Positions 34,842 to 43,167 of a stretch of 64,000 nucleotides of DNA are shown piece after piece. The first letter of the stretch is position 1. Every line of letters begins with the position of its first letter. Position numbers and translations under genes: made by a program. The notes below the pieces were generated by a model. That model made no database searches and had not been told where the DNA came from. It saw only the letters and a program-made list of their open reading frames with translations. Source of the stretch: Flavobacterium beibuense (GTDB taxonomy: Bacteria > Bacteroidota > Bacteroidia > Flavobacteriales > Flavobacteriaceae). The stretch is from contig NZ_JUIW01000001.1 of the NCBI RefSeq assembly GCF_004151245.1, forward strand, positions 62,001-126,000. Direction: 5' to 3'.

Positions 34842-36251
34842 TTATTTCCTGATAAATATCTGGGAGAATTGTTTGTTATCTCCTGTAAGCTTAATAATAT
34901 AAGTTCCTGCAGTAAGAGAAGAAACATCTATGCTGTTGCTTGTTGAGAAAACTCCCTGTAAAAGGGTTTTTCCTGTAACATCAAAAATTGTATAATCTTG
35001 TGCTTCTGTATTGTCAGGAAGCATCACGTTAAGAATGTCAGACGTTGGGTTAGGATACAAAGTTACGTTATTGTTTAATTCAGGGTCATTAATGCCTAAG
35101 TTGCACTCAGGGTTCATTGATACTGTAAACGGATCTATAGATGCCGTGTTGTCAGGGCAAAACGATGGTGCGGCTGTAACGTAGTATACTCCCGGAGTAG
35201 TTATAGTGTAGCTTACATCGGTAGCGCCTTCTATGGCTTCTCCGTTTTTATACCATTGTGCTATTGTATAAGGACTTTGTATAGTACATGTAATTGTGCT
35301 TTCCTCACATATAAGATATCCAAAATCCGGATCAAATATTACATCATCACTTAAGTCGTTAATTGAGATTAATCCTGCCCAGTTGTATGTGTCTATGGTG
35401 AATGGTGCTGATTCATATGTTTCGCCATCTAAAGTTACAATCACTTTAAAATCTCCGGCATCATAAGTATAAGTGTCATATGTAAATTCAGCTGCAGTTG
35501 CTCCTTCTATAAGTTGGAACTCCTCTTCTAAGAAATATTTAAAATACCATTGGTATGAGTCGTATTCCATAGTGTTTGTTACTTCTACACTACTTGTGCT
35601 TTGAGGGCACTGCATAGCTGTACCATCTATAATGGGAGTTGGGTCAACTGGTCCGCAGTCAGGATTGTTTATAACTACAATAGGTAGTGTGTTTGTTGTG
35701 CTGTTAGGGCAAAAATCAGGAGCGGCAACTGCATGATAAATCCCTGCTGTTGTAATGGTGTAAGTAGGTTCTGTTGCGCCTTCAATTTCTACGCCATCTT
35801 TGTACCACTGTACAACATTGTAAGGTAGTTGTATTGTATTAGTAATGGTGCTGCCCTCACAAATATAATATCCCTGGTCAGGATTAAATATAACATCATC
35901 ACTTGTTTGGGTTTCAACAATTAACCCAGCCCATGCATAACTGTCTATCGTGATAGTGTTAGACTCATAAGTTTCTCCGTCAAGAGTAACCACTACTTTG
36001 AATATTGATTGGTCATAAGTATACCAGTCGTAAGTGAAAGATGCTCCGGTTGCGCCATCAATTGGCTCAAATTCATCTGTAGTAAACCAATATTTAGAAT
36101 ACCACTGATAGCTCTCGTATTCCATGTCTGTTGTTATTGAGGCAGTACCATTTGTGTACGGACACAGCATAGTGTCTCCCTCGATAGTGGGTGCCTGAGC
36201 CTTTGTTAATATAGGCGCAAGGCATAGTAAAATAAGTAATAACTTTTTCAT
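34842..36251 (-). CDS. Secreted T9SS type A protein with a duplicated Ig-like module
   Basis: A 469-residue protein with a signal peptide (about residues 1-18, ending TKAQ) and a C-terminal type A sorting domain of about 80 residues (VTLYPNPTSD, YTIFDVTGK, LTAGTYIIKL). Such proteins cross the outer membrane by T9SS and are usually cell-surface attached. The body consists of two homologous ~180-residue units, each with a CP start, a YQWY Ig-like core, VTLDGETYES, WAGLI, an internal SDDVIF-(D/N)-P-D-(F/Q)-GY segment and a second Ig-like half with QWYK(D/N)G. The duplication is direct and in frame. No enzymatic domain is visible; the role may be binding or structural. Confidence 0.85.
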   Translation of the reverse strand: MKKLLLILLCLAPILTKAQAPTIEGDTMLCPYTNGTASITTDMEYESYQWYSKYWFTTDEFEPIDGATGASFTYDWYTYDQSIFKVVVTLDGETYESNTITIDSYAWAGLIVETQTSDDVIFNPDQGYYICEGSTITNTIQLPYNVVQWYKDGVEIEGATEPTYTITTAGIYHAVAAPDFCPNSTTNTLPIVVINNPDCGPVDPTPIIDGTAMQCPQSTSSVEVTNTMEYDSYQWYFKYFLEEEFQLIEGATAAEFTYDTYTYDAGDFKVIVTLDGETYESAPFTIDTYNWAGLISINDLSDDVIFDPDFGYLICEESTITCTIQSPYTIAQWYKNGEAIEGATDVSYTITTPGVYYVTAAPSFCPDNTASIDPFTVSMNPECNLGINDPELNNNVTLYPNPTSDILNVMLPDNTEAQDYTIFDVTGKTLLQGVFSTSNSIDVSSLTAGTYIIKLTGDNKQFSQIFIRK

Positions 36252-36508
36252 AGTAAAAGCAGTTTTAGTTCATTATGCTAAATTACTTTACCTCATTTCC
36301 TTAGTGTTTACCATTGCTTGGATAAAGTGTGACATTTTAAAATATTAGTGTGACGTTTTTTTATTTAAAACATTTACAATGAATGTTTTAATTGAAAAAG
36401 TGCTGGACGGACAATGAGTCGTTTATAAAATTTAATCAAAAATTAATTAAGTAGGTATTTATTGGTTAAATCAAAAAGCTAACTTTAATGAACTGAAAAA
36501 ATATATGT

Positions 36509-37117
36509 ATGGTCAGGATAATTTTTATTCTCTTTTTTGTGATTGAATTGCATGCTCAGGAAGTTAAATCTCCGGCTAAATTTGAATTTGGTGCCTGCTA
36601 TGGCTGGGGAAAGGAATTTGATAATTATGATTATACTTTTTCAAACAGCTATGTTCAGTTGCAGTTTTATTACAGCTTTAATCCGGAAAAAAAATGGGAA
36701 TATCAGGTAGCACTTATGCCCGAAATAAACTTTGCCCAGCATCAGCTTCTAAACAAATACTTTGTTACACCTGATGATCCCGAATACGAAAGGAAAAGAA
36801 ATGAGTATACCAGACTTAAAGATGTAAGGCAGGTTATTTTAAATGTTGCGTTCTTTTTGAGGTATAATGTATGCGATAATTTTAATGTGTATGCTATGGG
36901 TAACGTGGGGCCAATGTTTAATGATACCGAGACAGAAAGGCTTAACAAGGGTTTTGCCTTTAATGATGTTTTTGCTGTTGGTGCCGCAGTTAGTTTTTAT
37001 GATATTACCCTTGATATACGTCCAGGTGTTGCTCATGTTTCCAATGCCGGGCTGTATGAATCCAATGCCGGATTCAATACCTATAATATCTCTTTGGGCA
37101 TAATTGTTCCTCTTTAA
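36509..37117 (+). CDS. PagL-like lipid A acyloxyacyl hydrolase / outer-membrane beta-barrel
   Basis: A 202-residue exported outer-membrane beta-barrel. A short signal peptide (about 1-17, ending LHAQ) precedes alternating amphipathic strands. The C-terminal AHVSNAGLYESNAGFN reproduces the H-x-S-N pattern of PagL-type lipid A 3-O-deacylases, where His and Ser are catalytic. PagL removes an acyl chain from lipid A at the outer membrane, in the family. The final residues (IIVPL) form the last strand. The 3' end overlaps the convergent TonB receptor gene by four bases. Assignment rests mainly on the HxSN region, so moderate. Confidence 0.68.
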   Translation: MVRIIFILFFVIELHAQEVKSPAKFEFGACYGWGKEFDNYDYTFSNSYVQLQFYYSFNPEKKWEYQVALMPEINFAQHQLLNKYFVTPDDPEYERKRNEYTRLKDVRQVILNVAFFLRYNVCDNFNVYAMGNVGPMFNDTETERLNKGFAFNDVFAVGAAVSFYDITLDIRPGVAHVSNAGLYESNAGFNTYNISLGIIVPL

Positions 37118-39183
37118 AAATGATAATTTAAACGTAAATTTCCATAATAGTTAATAGGTAAGCCAGGATAATAAAATCTTGGTGCCGAATTGCCAAATCC
37201 TGTGGCGTTTACTAAAACCATACTTGCATAAGATGTATTTGTGAGGTTGTTAATGCCTGCGGAAAAAATTAGATAGAGATTTTTCATGGGATTTATCTGT
37301 TGGCTTGCTTTAATATTTATAAGTTGAAAGCTGTCGTTATATTCTGTATTGGCATCATTTAAAGGCATTTTATCTGTATAGGAATAATTTGCTGTAAAAG
37401 ATAAACCAAACCCTGTTTTTAAATCAATACCTGTATTTACATTTTTGTTGGGGACACCTGTAAGATCGTTTCCTGTGTAATTATTACCATTGTCATTAAA
37501 ATCTTTAAACTTATAATTGCCTATAGAAGCGTTTATGTAGGGTTGTAAAGTTATGTTGCCGAATCTTGTAATGTAATTTAGTTTTACTTCTAATCCCTCG
37601 TGCAATGTTTTTCCGGCATTTTTACCCACATATCTGTCATCGTCAACTCGTTGAGCCACCAGGAGATCTTTTATAATCATCCTGTATACAGATAATTCCA
37701 GATACATTTTTTTATTAATAAGATTAGTTTTGCTTCCTATCTCAATGTTATAACCACTTTCAGGTTTGATATTATCATTAATTGTGCCTTCTGGGGTAAG
37801 AGTTTCTTCAATCGCAGGAAGAGAGAATCCTTTGCTGGCCGATACATATAAGGTTTGACTGGAGGATGGTTTGTATAACATTGCTATTTGAGGAGACCAA
37901 ATAGCATTATAATTATATTTTTGGGTAAATTCATTTTCGTTTTGTAAAGTATTTTTAAGCTCAAAATTTGTTTTGTTGTAGTTTATGCCTCCATGCATTT
38001 CCAGTTTTCTTGTAAAAGCTATATGTATCTGCATAAAAGCGTTAATAAAAAACCTGTCTTGATTTATGGCTGAAAGTTTTTCTCCCTGTAAGCTCCCATT
38101 GCCATTGTTCTGCTCGTATAAATTTGCGAAAGTATTACCGGTAAATCCGTCTTTAAATAATTCTGCTCCGGCAATGATTTTCGTACTTAATTTACCTGTT
38201 TTAAATGAGGAGTTAAACTGCGTGCGTCCTCCAAAACCGGTAGTGTTTTGTGAAAGAATATCAAACGGTCGCGGTTCATAATTGTCTTTTACGTTTATAA
38301 ATACAGAAGTAGAGCTTGTTAACCCGTTTTTTATTTTTGCGTCAAAAGCCAATCCGCCTAAGTAAGAGCGGTATTGCTCATAACCTTTAGCGGCTTTCCA
38401 TGTATTAGATGCTGCCTGCGGGTTAGTTTCAAATGTGTTTTTATCTATAGAGCTGGGTATGTATGCTTTTAAATAAGTATAATTTCCAAAATACGTAAAG
38501 CTTGTTTTTTCAGCTTTAAATAATTCTCCTGCTAAAGTTACCCCCTCACGGTTGTATGAGCTATTTTCTCTATAGCCTTTAGAACTAAGGTTGTGATAGC
38601 TAATGTTTATATTTCCTTTCTGAGAGGCGTAACCATATGTTAAGGTATTTTTTATCATACCAAAAGAGCCAACGGTGGAACTTATTACAGCACTATTGCC
38701 ATAATAAGAACTTATTTTTGGAGAAAATAAAACAGCACCTCCCAGTCCGGCTCCGTAAATACTTGATAATGGGCCTTTAATTATTTCAGCCTGACTGAGT
38801 ATTTCTAAATCTATATCTTCTATAGTGGTTTCACTATTTCCCGACGTTAATGGAATACTCCCGTAAAAAGCTCTTATTTTATTAGTTCCGTAGGGTGTTC
38901 GCGCACCTATTCCTCTTATCGTTATGCGGTTTGTATTTAAACTGCCCGACTGCATGTTTACACCGGCAACCTTGTTTAATACAAGTGATATATCAGAAAG
39001 ATTATTGCTTTGTAATTCTTCGGATGAAAGAACGCTTATGGATGCTGGTACATTAAGCAGGGTATCATTAATATGATACGGGCTTATTACTATTTCTTTA
39101 AGTATGTTTAAAGTGTCTAAAGGATGCTGTGCTGATAAAGAAGAAGTAAATAGCAGTAGGATATTAAATTTAAACTTTTGCAT
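37114..39183 (-). CDS. TonB-dependent receptor (PqqU/YncD-like)
   Basis: Outer-membrane receptor of 689 aa: signal peptide (about 1-18), no carboxypeptidase-like N-terminal domain, plug domain (about 30-150, with ITIRGIGARTPYGTNKIR and AEIIKGPLSSIYGAGLGGAV) and a 22-strand barrel ending in Phe. Barrel segments such as PESGYNIEIGSKT, YVGKNAGKTLHEGLEVKL and a final APRFYYPG-x-x-IN recall E. coli YncD/PqqU, which I know as a PQQ importer. The upstream gene encodes a PQQ-dependent dehydrogenase on the same strand, 64 bp away, so PQQ is a reasonable ligand guess; siderophores remain possible. A stable hairpin immediately precedes its start codon. Confidence 0.85.
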   Translation of the reverse strand: MQKFKFNILLLFTSSLSAQHPLDTLNILKEIVISPYHINDTLLNVPASISVLSSEELQSNNLSDISLVLNKVAGVNMQSGSLNTNRITIRGIGARTPYGTNKIRAFYGSIPLTSGNSETTIEDIDLEILSQAEIIKGPLSSIYGAGLGGAVLFSPKISSYYGNSAVISSTVGSFGMIKNTLTYGYASQKGNINISYHNLSSKGYRENSSYNREGVTLAGELFKAEKTSFTYFGNYTYLKAYIPSSIDKNTFETNPQAASNTWKAAKGYEQYRSYLGGLAFDAKIKNGLTSSTSVFINVKDNYEPRPFDILSQNTTGFGGRTQFNSSFKTGKLSTKIIAGAELFKDGFTGNTFANLYEQNNGNGSLQGEKLSAINQDRFFINAFMQIHIAFTRKLEMHGGINYNKTNFELKNTLQNENEFTQKYNYNAIWSPQIAMLYKPSSSQTLYVSASKGFSLPAIEETLTPEGTINDNIKPESGYNIEIGSKTNLINKKMYLELSVYRMIIKDLLVAQRVDDDRYVGKNAGKTLHEGLEVKLNYITRFGNITLQPYINASIGNYKFKDFNDNGNNYTGNDLTGVPNKNVNTGIDLKTGFGLSFTANYSYTDKMPLNDANTEYNDSFQLINIKASQQINPMKNLYLIFSAGINNLTNTSYASMVLVNATGFGNSAPRFYYPGLPINYYGNLRLNYHF

Positions 39184-39195
39184 ATATTATTAAAA

Positions 39196-39230
39196 GCATA
39201 AACTCTATAACATCTGTATAGAGTTTATGC
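39196..39230 (-). promoter_or_regulatory. Strong intercistronic hairpin in front of the TonB receptor start
   Basis: Perfect 14-bp inverted repeat (GCATAAACTCTATA, 7-nt loop, TATAGAGTTTATGC) between the dehydrogenase stop and the receptor start. On the lower strand it is followed by TTTTAATAATAT and then the receptor ATG, 12 bases from the stem. It could be a partial terminator, an mRNA stabiliser or a translational control element. Confidence 0.6.
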
Positions 39231-39247
39231 CACTTTAAATTTATTTT

Positions 39248-40519
39248 TTATTTGTCTGCGGTTACTTTCCAAATAGTGTTTCCACTGTCATCATTAACTA
39301 ACAGGCTGCCATCATTCATAACTGTAATATCTACAGGTCGGCCATAGGCTTCAGCATTTTCTTCGTTATTAATAAAACCTGTAAGAAAATCTTCCGGTTT
39401 ACCAGCAGGTTTGCCGTTTTTAAAAGGTACAAACAAAACTTTATAACCACTTAATACAGATCTGTTCCATGATCCATGTTGTCCAACAAATGCACCATTT
39501 TTGTATTTTTCAGGAAATGCGTTTTTGTCATAAAAAGCTATACCTAGAGAAGCGGTGTGGCTGCCAACAGGAACATCCGGTACGATTGCCTTTTCAACCA
39601 GGTCTTTGCGCGCACCCTTCATACGCGGATCCTCAATTTGTCCGAAGTAAGAATAAGGCCATCCGTAAAAACCTCCTTTTTTAACACTTGTTATATAATC
39701 TGGAACCAGATTATCTCCAAGATCATCACGTTCATTAACAGCTGTCCATAATTCTCCCGTTGCCGGATTCCAGTCCATGCCTACCGGATTTCTTAATCCG
39801 TTGGCATATATTACTTCTCCGGTTCCGTCGGGGTTTATTTCTAAAATATTAGCTCTGCGTTTTTCTTCATCCATACCGTGCTCTGCGTTATTGCTAGCAG
39901 AACCAACAGAAATATAAATCTTTGAGCCGTCTTTACTGGCTATAAGGTTTCGGGTCCAGTGATTGTTGTAGCCACCTGCAGGCAGCTCAGCAATTTTTTC
40001 ACCTTTTCCTTCTAATTTAAGGATGCCTTCTTTATAAGGATACCTGTATAAACCATCAGTATTTGCAACATAAAAATAGTTGTTTAATATAAGCATCCCA
40101 TAGGGCTGGTTCAAATTTTCAACAAAAACATTGTGTGTTTCAAAAATCCCGTCTTTATCATTATCACGAAAAATTATAATTCTGTCAGCACTATTTCTTG
40201 TGCCCGATTCAGCTACAAAAACATCATTATTAGGACCTATATATGTATTGCGCGGGTTTTTAAGGTTACCGGCAAACTTTGTTACAGTAAAACCTGAAGG
40301 GGCTTTTGGCATTTGCCCTTCGGGCCATTCGGTAATGCTGTTTCTTTTCGTTACCGACTTTGTTTCATAAGGAGGGGGCAATGTAATATCACCAATTGCA
40401 GTAGTAACGGTAGTGCTGCCTTTAGCGTTTGCCTGCTCTTTTTCTTCTTTATTCAGTTTTTCTTTGCATGAATATAATGTAAATACGGAAATAAGAGATA
40501 GTAGAAATATTCTTTTCAT
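39248..40519 (-). CDS. PQQ-dependent sugar dehydrogenase (sorbosone/glucose dehydrogenase-like) lipoprotein
   Basis: A 423-residue lipoprotein with lipobox YSC (Cys18) and a beta-propeller of the soluble PQQ glucose dehydrogenase/sorbosone dehydrogenase family. These enzymes oxidise aldoses in the periplasm with PQQ as cofactor. Expected cofactor-contact segments are visible: NHWTRNLIAS, GLRNPVGMDWNP, ERDDLGDN and GQHGSWNRSVLSGY. No PQQ biosynthesis genes are in the window, and the next gene encodes a TonB receptor of the type that could import PQQ. Upstream lies TTATAATTAACTTAG (40547-40561), shared with the KAS III-like gene promoter. The substrate is unknown. Confidence 0.85.
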   Translation of the reverse strand: MKRIFLLSLISVFTLYSCKEKLNKEEKEQANAKGSTTVTTAIGDITLPPPYETKSVTKRNSITEWPEGQMPKAPSGFTVTKFAGNLKNPRNTYIGPNNDVFVAESGTRNSADRIIIFRDNDKDGIFETHNVFVENLNQPYGMLILNNYFYVANTDGLYRYPYKEGILKLEGKGEKIAELPAGGYNNHWTRNLIASKDGSKIYISVGSASNNAEHGMDEEKRRANILEINPDGTGEVIYANGLRNPVGMDWNPATGELWTAVNERDDLGDNLVPDYITSVKKGGFYGWPYSYFGQIEDPRMKGARKDLVEKAIVPDVPVGSHTASLGIAFYDKNAFPEKYKNGAFVGQHGSWNRSVLSGYKVLFVPFKNGKPAGKPEDFLTGFINNEENAEAYGRPVDITVMNDGSLLVNDDSGNTIWKVTADK

Positions 40520-40546
40520 AGATTACGGATTGGTTCAATGTAGTAA

Positions 40547-40561
40547 CTAAGTTAATTATAA
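40547..40561 (-). promoter_or_regulatory. Candidate promoter element of the PQQ dehydrogenase gene
   Basis: Lower strand TTATAATTAACTTAG with -7-like TAACTTAG, 28 bp before the start codon, and a TTG 23 bp further upstream. Identical to the 15-mer at 18762-18776. Confidence 0.4.
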
Positions 40562-40665
40562 GATTTTTTGTAAAAAGCAAAAGCATAAATATTAGCTATA
40601 TTTTAACGCCTTATGGAAATTAAAACAAAATACTTAAGGTATAAGGACAGCAAATTCCTAATTAG

Positions 40666-40673
40666 TATATTTG
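40666..40673 (+). promoter_or_regulatory. -7 promoter element of the hpt operon
   Basis: TATATTTG, exact TAnnTTTG match, 27 bp before the GTG chosen for hpt. It overlaps the alternative TTG start at 40671, which argues against that start. Confidence 0.6.
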
Positions 40674-40700
40674 CAAATTATTTCAAACCTGTTAGTAAGC

Positions 40701-41228
40701 GTGATACAGCTTCATGATAAACATTTTGTGCCCTTTATAAACGCTGACGAAATTGATACGGCAATAGCGGATATGGCGGCTAAGATTGCTGCCGATATGG
40801 AGGATGAAGTGCCCGTGTTTGTAGGCGTGCTTAATGGTGCCTTTATGGTAGTTTCCGATTTGATGAAGCACTATACAAAACCCTGTGAAGTAAGTTTTGT
40901 CAAGCTGGCTTCTTATGAAGGTACACAAAGCACAAATGAGGTAAAGCAGCTTATAGGTTTGGATAAAAAGCTTGAGGGACGCACAGTAATAATCGTGGAG
41001 GATATTGTTGATACCGGCAATACTGTGGAAGAACTCAAAAAAATGTTTGAGGCAGTTAATGTTAAGCAGCTTAAAATAGCTGCGTTATTTTTTAAGCCTG
41101 AAGCTTATACAAAAAACATAAAGCTGGATTATACAGCATTTAGCATACCTAATAAATTTATAGTGGGCTATGGCCTGGACTATGATGGGTTAGGCAGGAA
41201 TTTACCGGAAATTTATCAACTTAAATAA
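40701..41228 (+). CDS. hpt: Hypoxanthine phosphoribosyltransferase
   Basis: Purine salvage enzyme of 175 aa: joins hypoxanthine or guanine to PRPP, giving IMP or GMP in the cytoplasm. The PRPP loop VIIVEDIVDTGNT is clear, as are the N-terminal VLNGAFMVVSDL and the C-terminal FIVGYGLDYDGLGRN. I place the start at GTG 40701 (protein begins MIQLHDK) because homologues start there and the promoter element overlaps the earlier TTG at 40671. Adenylate kinase follows after 16 bp, so the two nucleotide-salvage genes form an operon. Confidence 0.93.
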   Translation: MIQLHDKHFVPFINADEIDTAIADMAAKIAADMEDEVPVFVGVLNGAFMVVSDLMKHYTKPCEVSFVKLASYEGTQSTNEVKQLIGLDKKLEGRTVIIVEDIVDTGNTVEELKKMFEAVNVKQLKIAALFFKPEAYTKNIKLDYTAFSIPNKFIVGYGLDYDGLGRNLPEIYQLK

Positions 41229-41244
41229 CATACTAAAACATACA

Positions 41245-41817
41245 ATGATTAATATCGTATTATTTGGAAAACCAGGTGCAGGAAAAGGTACTCAGGCGGA
41301 ATTTTTAAAAGAAAAATACAACTTAACACATATCTCTACAGGAGACATATTCCGTTACAATCTTAAAAACGGTACTGAACTTGGTAAAGAGGCTCAGCTT
41401 TATATTGATAAGGGAGAACTGGTTCCGGATGCATTAACAATAAAAATGCTTCAGGATGAGGTAGAGAAAAACCCTGAAACTAAAGGTTTTCTTTTTGACG
41501 GTTTTCCAAGAACAGTTGCTCAGGCAGATGCACTTGATGCGTTCCTTAAATCTAAAGGATGGGGAGTAACTGCTACGGTTGCTCTTGAAGCAGATGATGA
41601 GGTGCTTGTACAAAGACTTTTAGAGAGAGGAAAAACCAGCGGAAGGGCAGACGACCAGGACGAAGCACTAATAAGAAACCGTTACCAGGAATATAATGAG
41701 AAAACTGCTCCGCTTATTGAGTATTACAAAGGGCAGGGTAAATTTTATGCCGTAAACGGTATTGGCGAAATATCAGAAGTGACCGAAAGGTTAAGCCTGA
41801 TTATAGACAAGCTGTAA
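41245..41817 (+). CDS. adk: Adenylate kinase
   Basis: Converts AMP and ATP to two ADP. A 190-residue short-form enzyme with P-loop GKPGAGKGTQ at residues 7-16, AMP-binding ISTGDIFR and DGFPRT, and a compact LID (LLERGKTSGRADD) without zinc cysteines. It lies between hpt and a CBS-domain membrane protein gene; spacing to each is about 16 bp, suggesting a single transcript. Confidence 0.96.
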   Translation: MINIVLFGKPGAGKGTQAEFLKEKYNLTHISTGDIFRYNLKNGTELGKEAQLYIDKGELVPDALTIKMLQDEVEKNPETKGFLFDGFPRTVAQADALDAFLKSKGWGVTATVALEADDEVLVQRLLERGKTSGRADDQDEALIRNRYQEYNEKTAPLIEYYKGQGKFYAVNGIGEISEVTERLSLIIDKL

Positions 41818-41832
41818 CTAAAAGCCTAACGA

Positions 41833-43113
41833 TTGGAAATAGCCATAATATTATTTTTAATACTGCTTAACGGTGTTTTTTCCATGTCGGAAATTGCACT
41901 TATATCGGCACGTAAAAGCCGTTTGGAAACAGCGGCAAAAAAAGGTAACTCCAGTGCTCAAACCGCATTAGATCTTGCCAACTCGCCTAATAAATTCCTT
42001 TCTACCGTACAAATAGGTATTACCCTTATTGGTATACTTACCGGTATTTATAGTGGTGACAAGGTTACTGATGATGTAAAGGTATTTGTTGTACAGTTTG
42101 AGATGCTTGCGCCTTATGCCGACAGTATTGCTGTAGGTATAGTGGTGGTTATACTTACTTTTTTCTCTTTGGTATTAGGAGAGCTGTTGCCAAAAAGGAT
42201 AGGTTTAACTTATCCTGAAAGCATTGCAAAGCTGGTAGCACTGCCAATGAAATTTATTTCGATAATAACGGCGCCGTTTATATGGTTACTTACTTCGTCT
42301 ACTGATTTTTTAATGAAGATATTCAACATCCGCCCAACGGCAGATGGTAAGGTGACTGAAGAGGAGATTAAAGCTATAATTAAGGAAGGTACAGAAGGTG
42401 GCGAAGTTCAGGAGATAGAGCAGGATATTATGGAACGTGTTTTCCATATTGGGGACAGGAAGGTAAACTCACTGATGACGCACCGCAAATCGGTAGCATA
42501 TCTCTCCACGCAGTCAGACAAAGACCGTATCAAGGAAATAATGCTGCAGGAACTTCATTCGGTTTATCCGGTATGTGAAGACAATCTGGACGATGTTATT
42601 GGTGTGGTATTGCTTAAGGATATTTTTGCTAATTACGAAAAGCCTTTATTTAACCTGCGACAGATAACAAAAGAGCCGGTATATCTTATAGAGCATACCT
42701 CGGCATACAAGGCTTTGGAGATTTTCAAGAAAACCAAAGTGCACTATGCTTTGGTTACCGATGAGTATGGAGTGTTTCAGGGTATAATTACCCTTAACGA
42801 TATACTTGAGGCTTTGGTAGGGGACGCGTCTGATTTTTATCACGACGAATTCCAGCTTGTGGAAAATACCGATGGTACATGGACTGTAGATGGGCATTAT
42901 CCGCTACATGATTTTTTAACTTATTTTGATCTCGACGAGCTTACTACCGATTATGAGGTAACAACGGTAAGCGGACTTATAATGACAGAGCTTTCTTACA
43001 TTCCTAAAGAAGGAGAGAAGCTGGCTTGGAATCACTTTGAGCTTGAGGTACTTAAAATGGATGGTGTTAAGATTGATAAGGTAAAGGTGAAATCGATAAA
43101 TAAAGAAGAGTAG
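41833..43113 (+). CDS. Hemolysin-family CNNM/CorC-type membrane protein with CBS domains
   Basis: A 426-residue protein with an N-terminal DUF21/CNNM membrane domain (about 1-190, four helices), a CBS pair (about 210-330, with MTHRKSVAYLS and YALVTDEYGVFQGIITLNDILEAL) and a C-terminal CorC_HlyC domain (about 345-420). Family members are linked to Mg2+/Co2+ homeostasis; the historical hemolysin label is probably misleading. The start is TTG at 41833: the first membrane helix begins directly (MEIAIILFLILLNG) and the next in-frame ATG would delete it. Third gene behind hpt-adk. Confidence 0.88.
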   Translation: MEIAIILFLILLNGVFSMSEIALISARKSRLETAAKKGNSSAQTALDLANSPNKFLSTVQIGITLIGILTGIYSGDKVTDDVKVFVVQFEMLAPYADSIAVGIVVVILTFFSLVLGELLPKRIGLTYPESIAKLVALPMKFISIITAPFIWLLTSSTDFLMKIFNIRPTADGKVTEEEIKAIIKEGTEGGEVQEIEQDIMERVFHIGDRKVNSLMTHRKSVAYLSTQSDKDRIKEIMLQELHSVYPVCEDNLDDVIGVVLLKDIFANYEKPLFNLRQITKEPVYLIEHTSAYKALEIFKKTKVHYALVTDEYGVFQGIITLNDILEALVGDASDFYHDEFQLVENTDGTWTVDGHYPLHDFLTYFDLDELTTDYEVTTVSGLIMTELSYIPKEGEKLAWNHFELEVLKMDGVKIDKVKVKSINKEE

Positions 43114-43167
43114 TTTTTTAACTAAAAATCTTTATTTTTTTCGCCAAACCATATCAAACACCAATTT

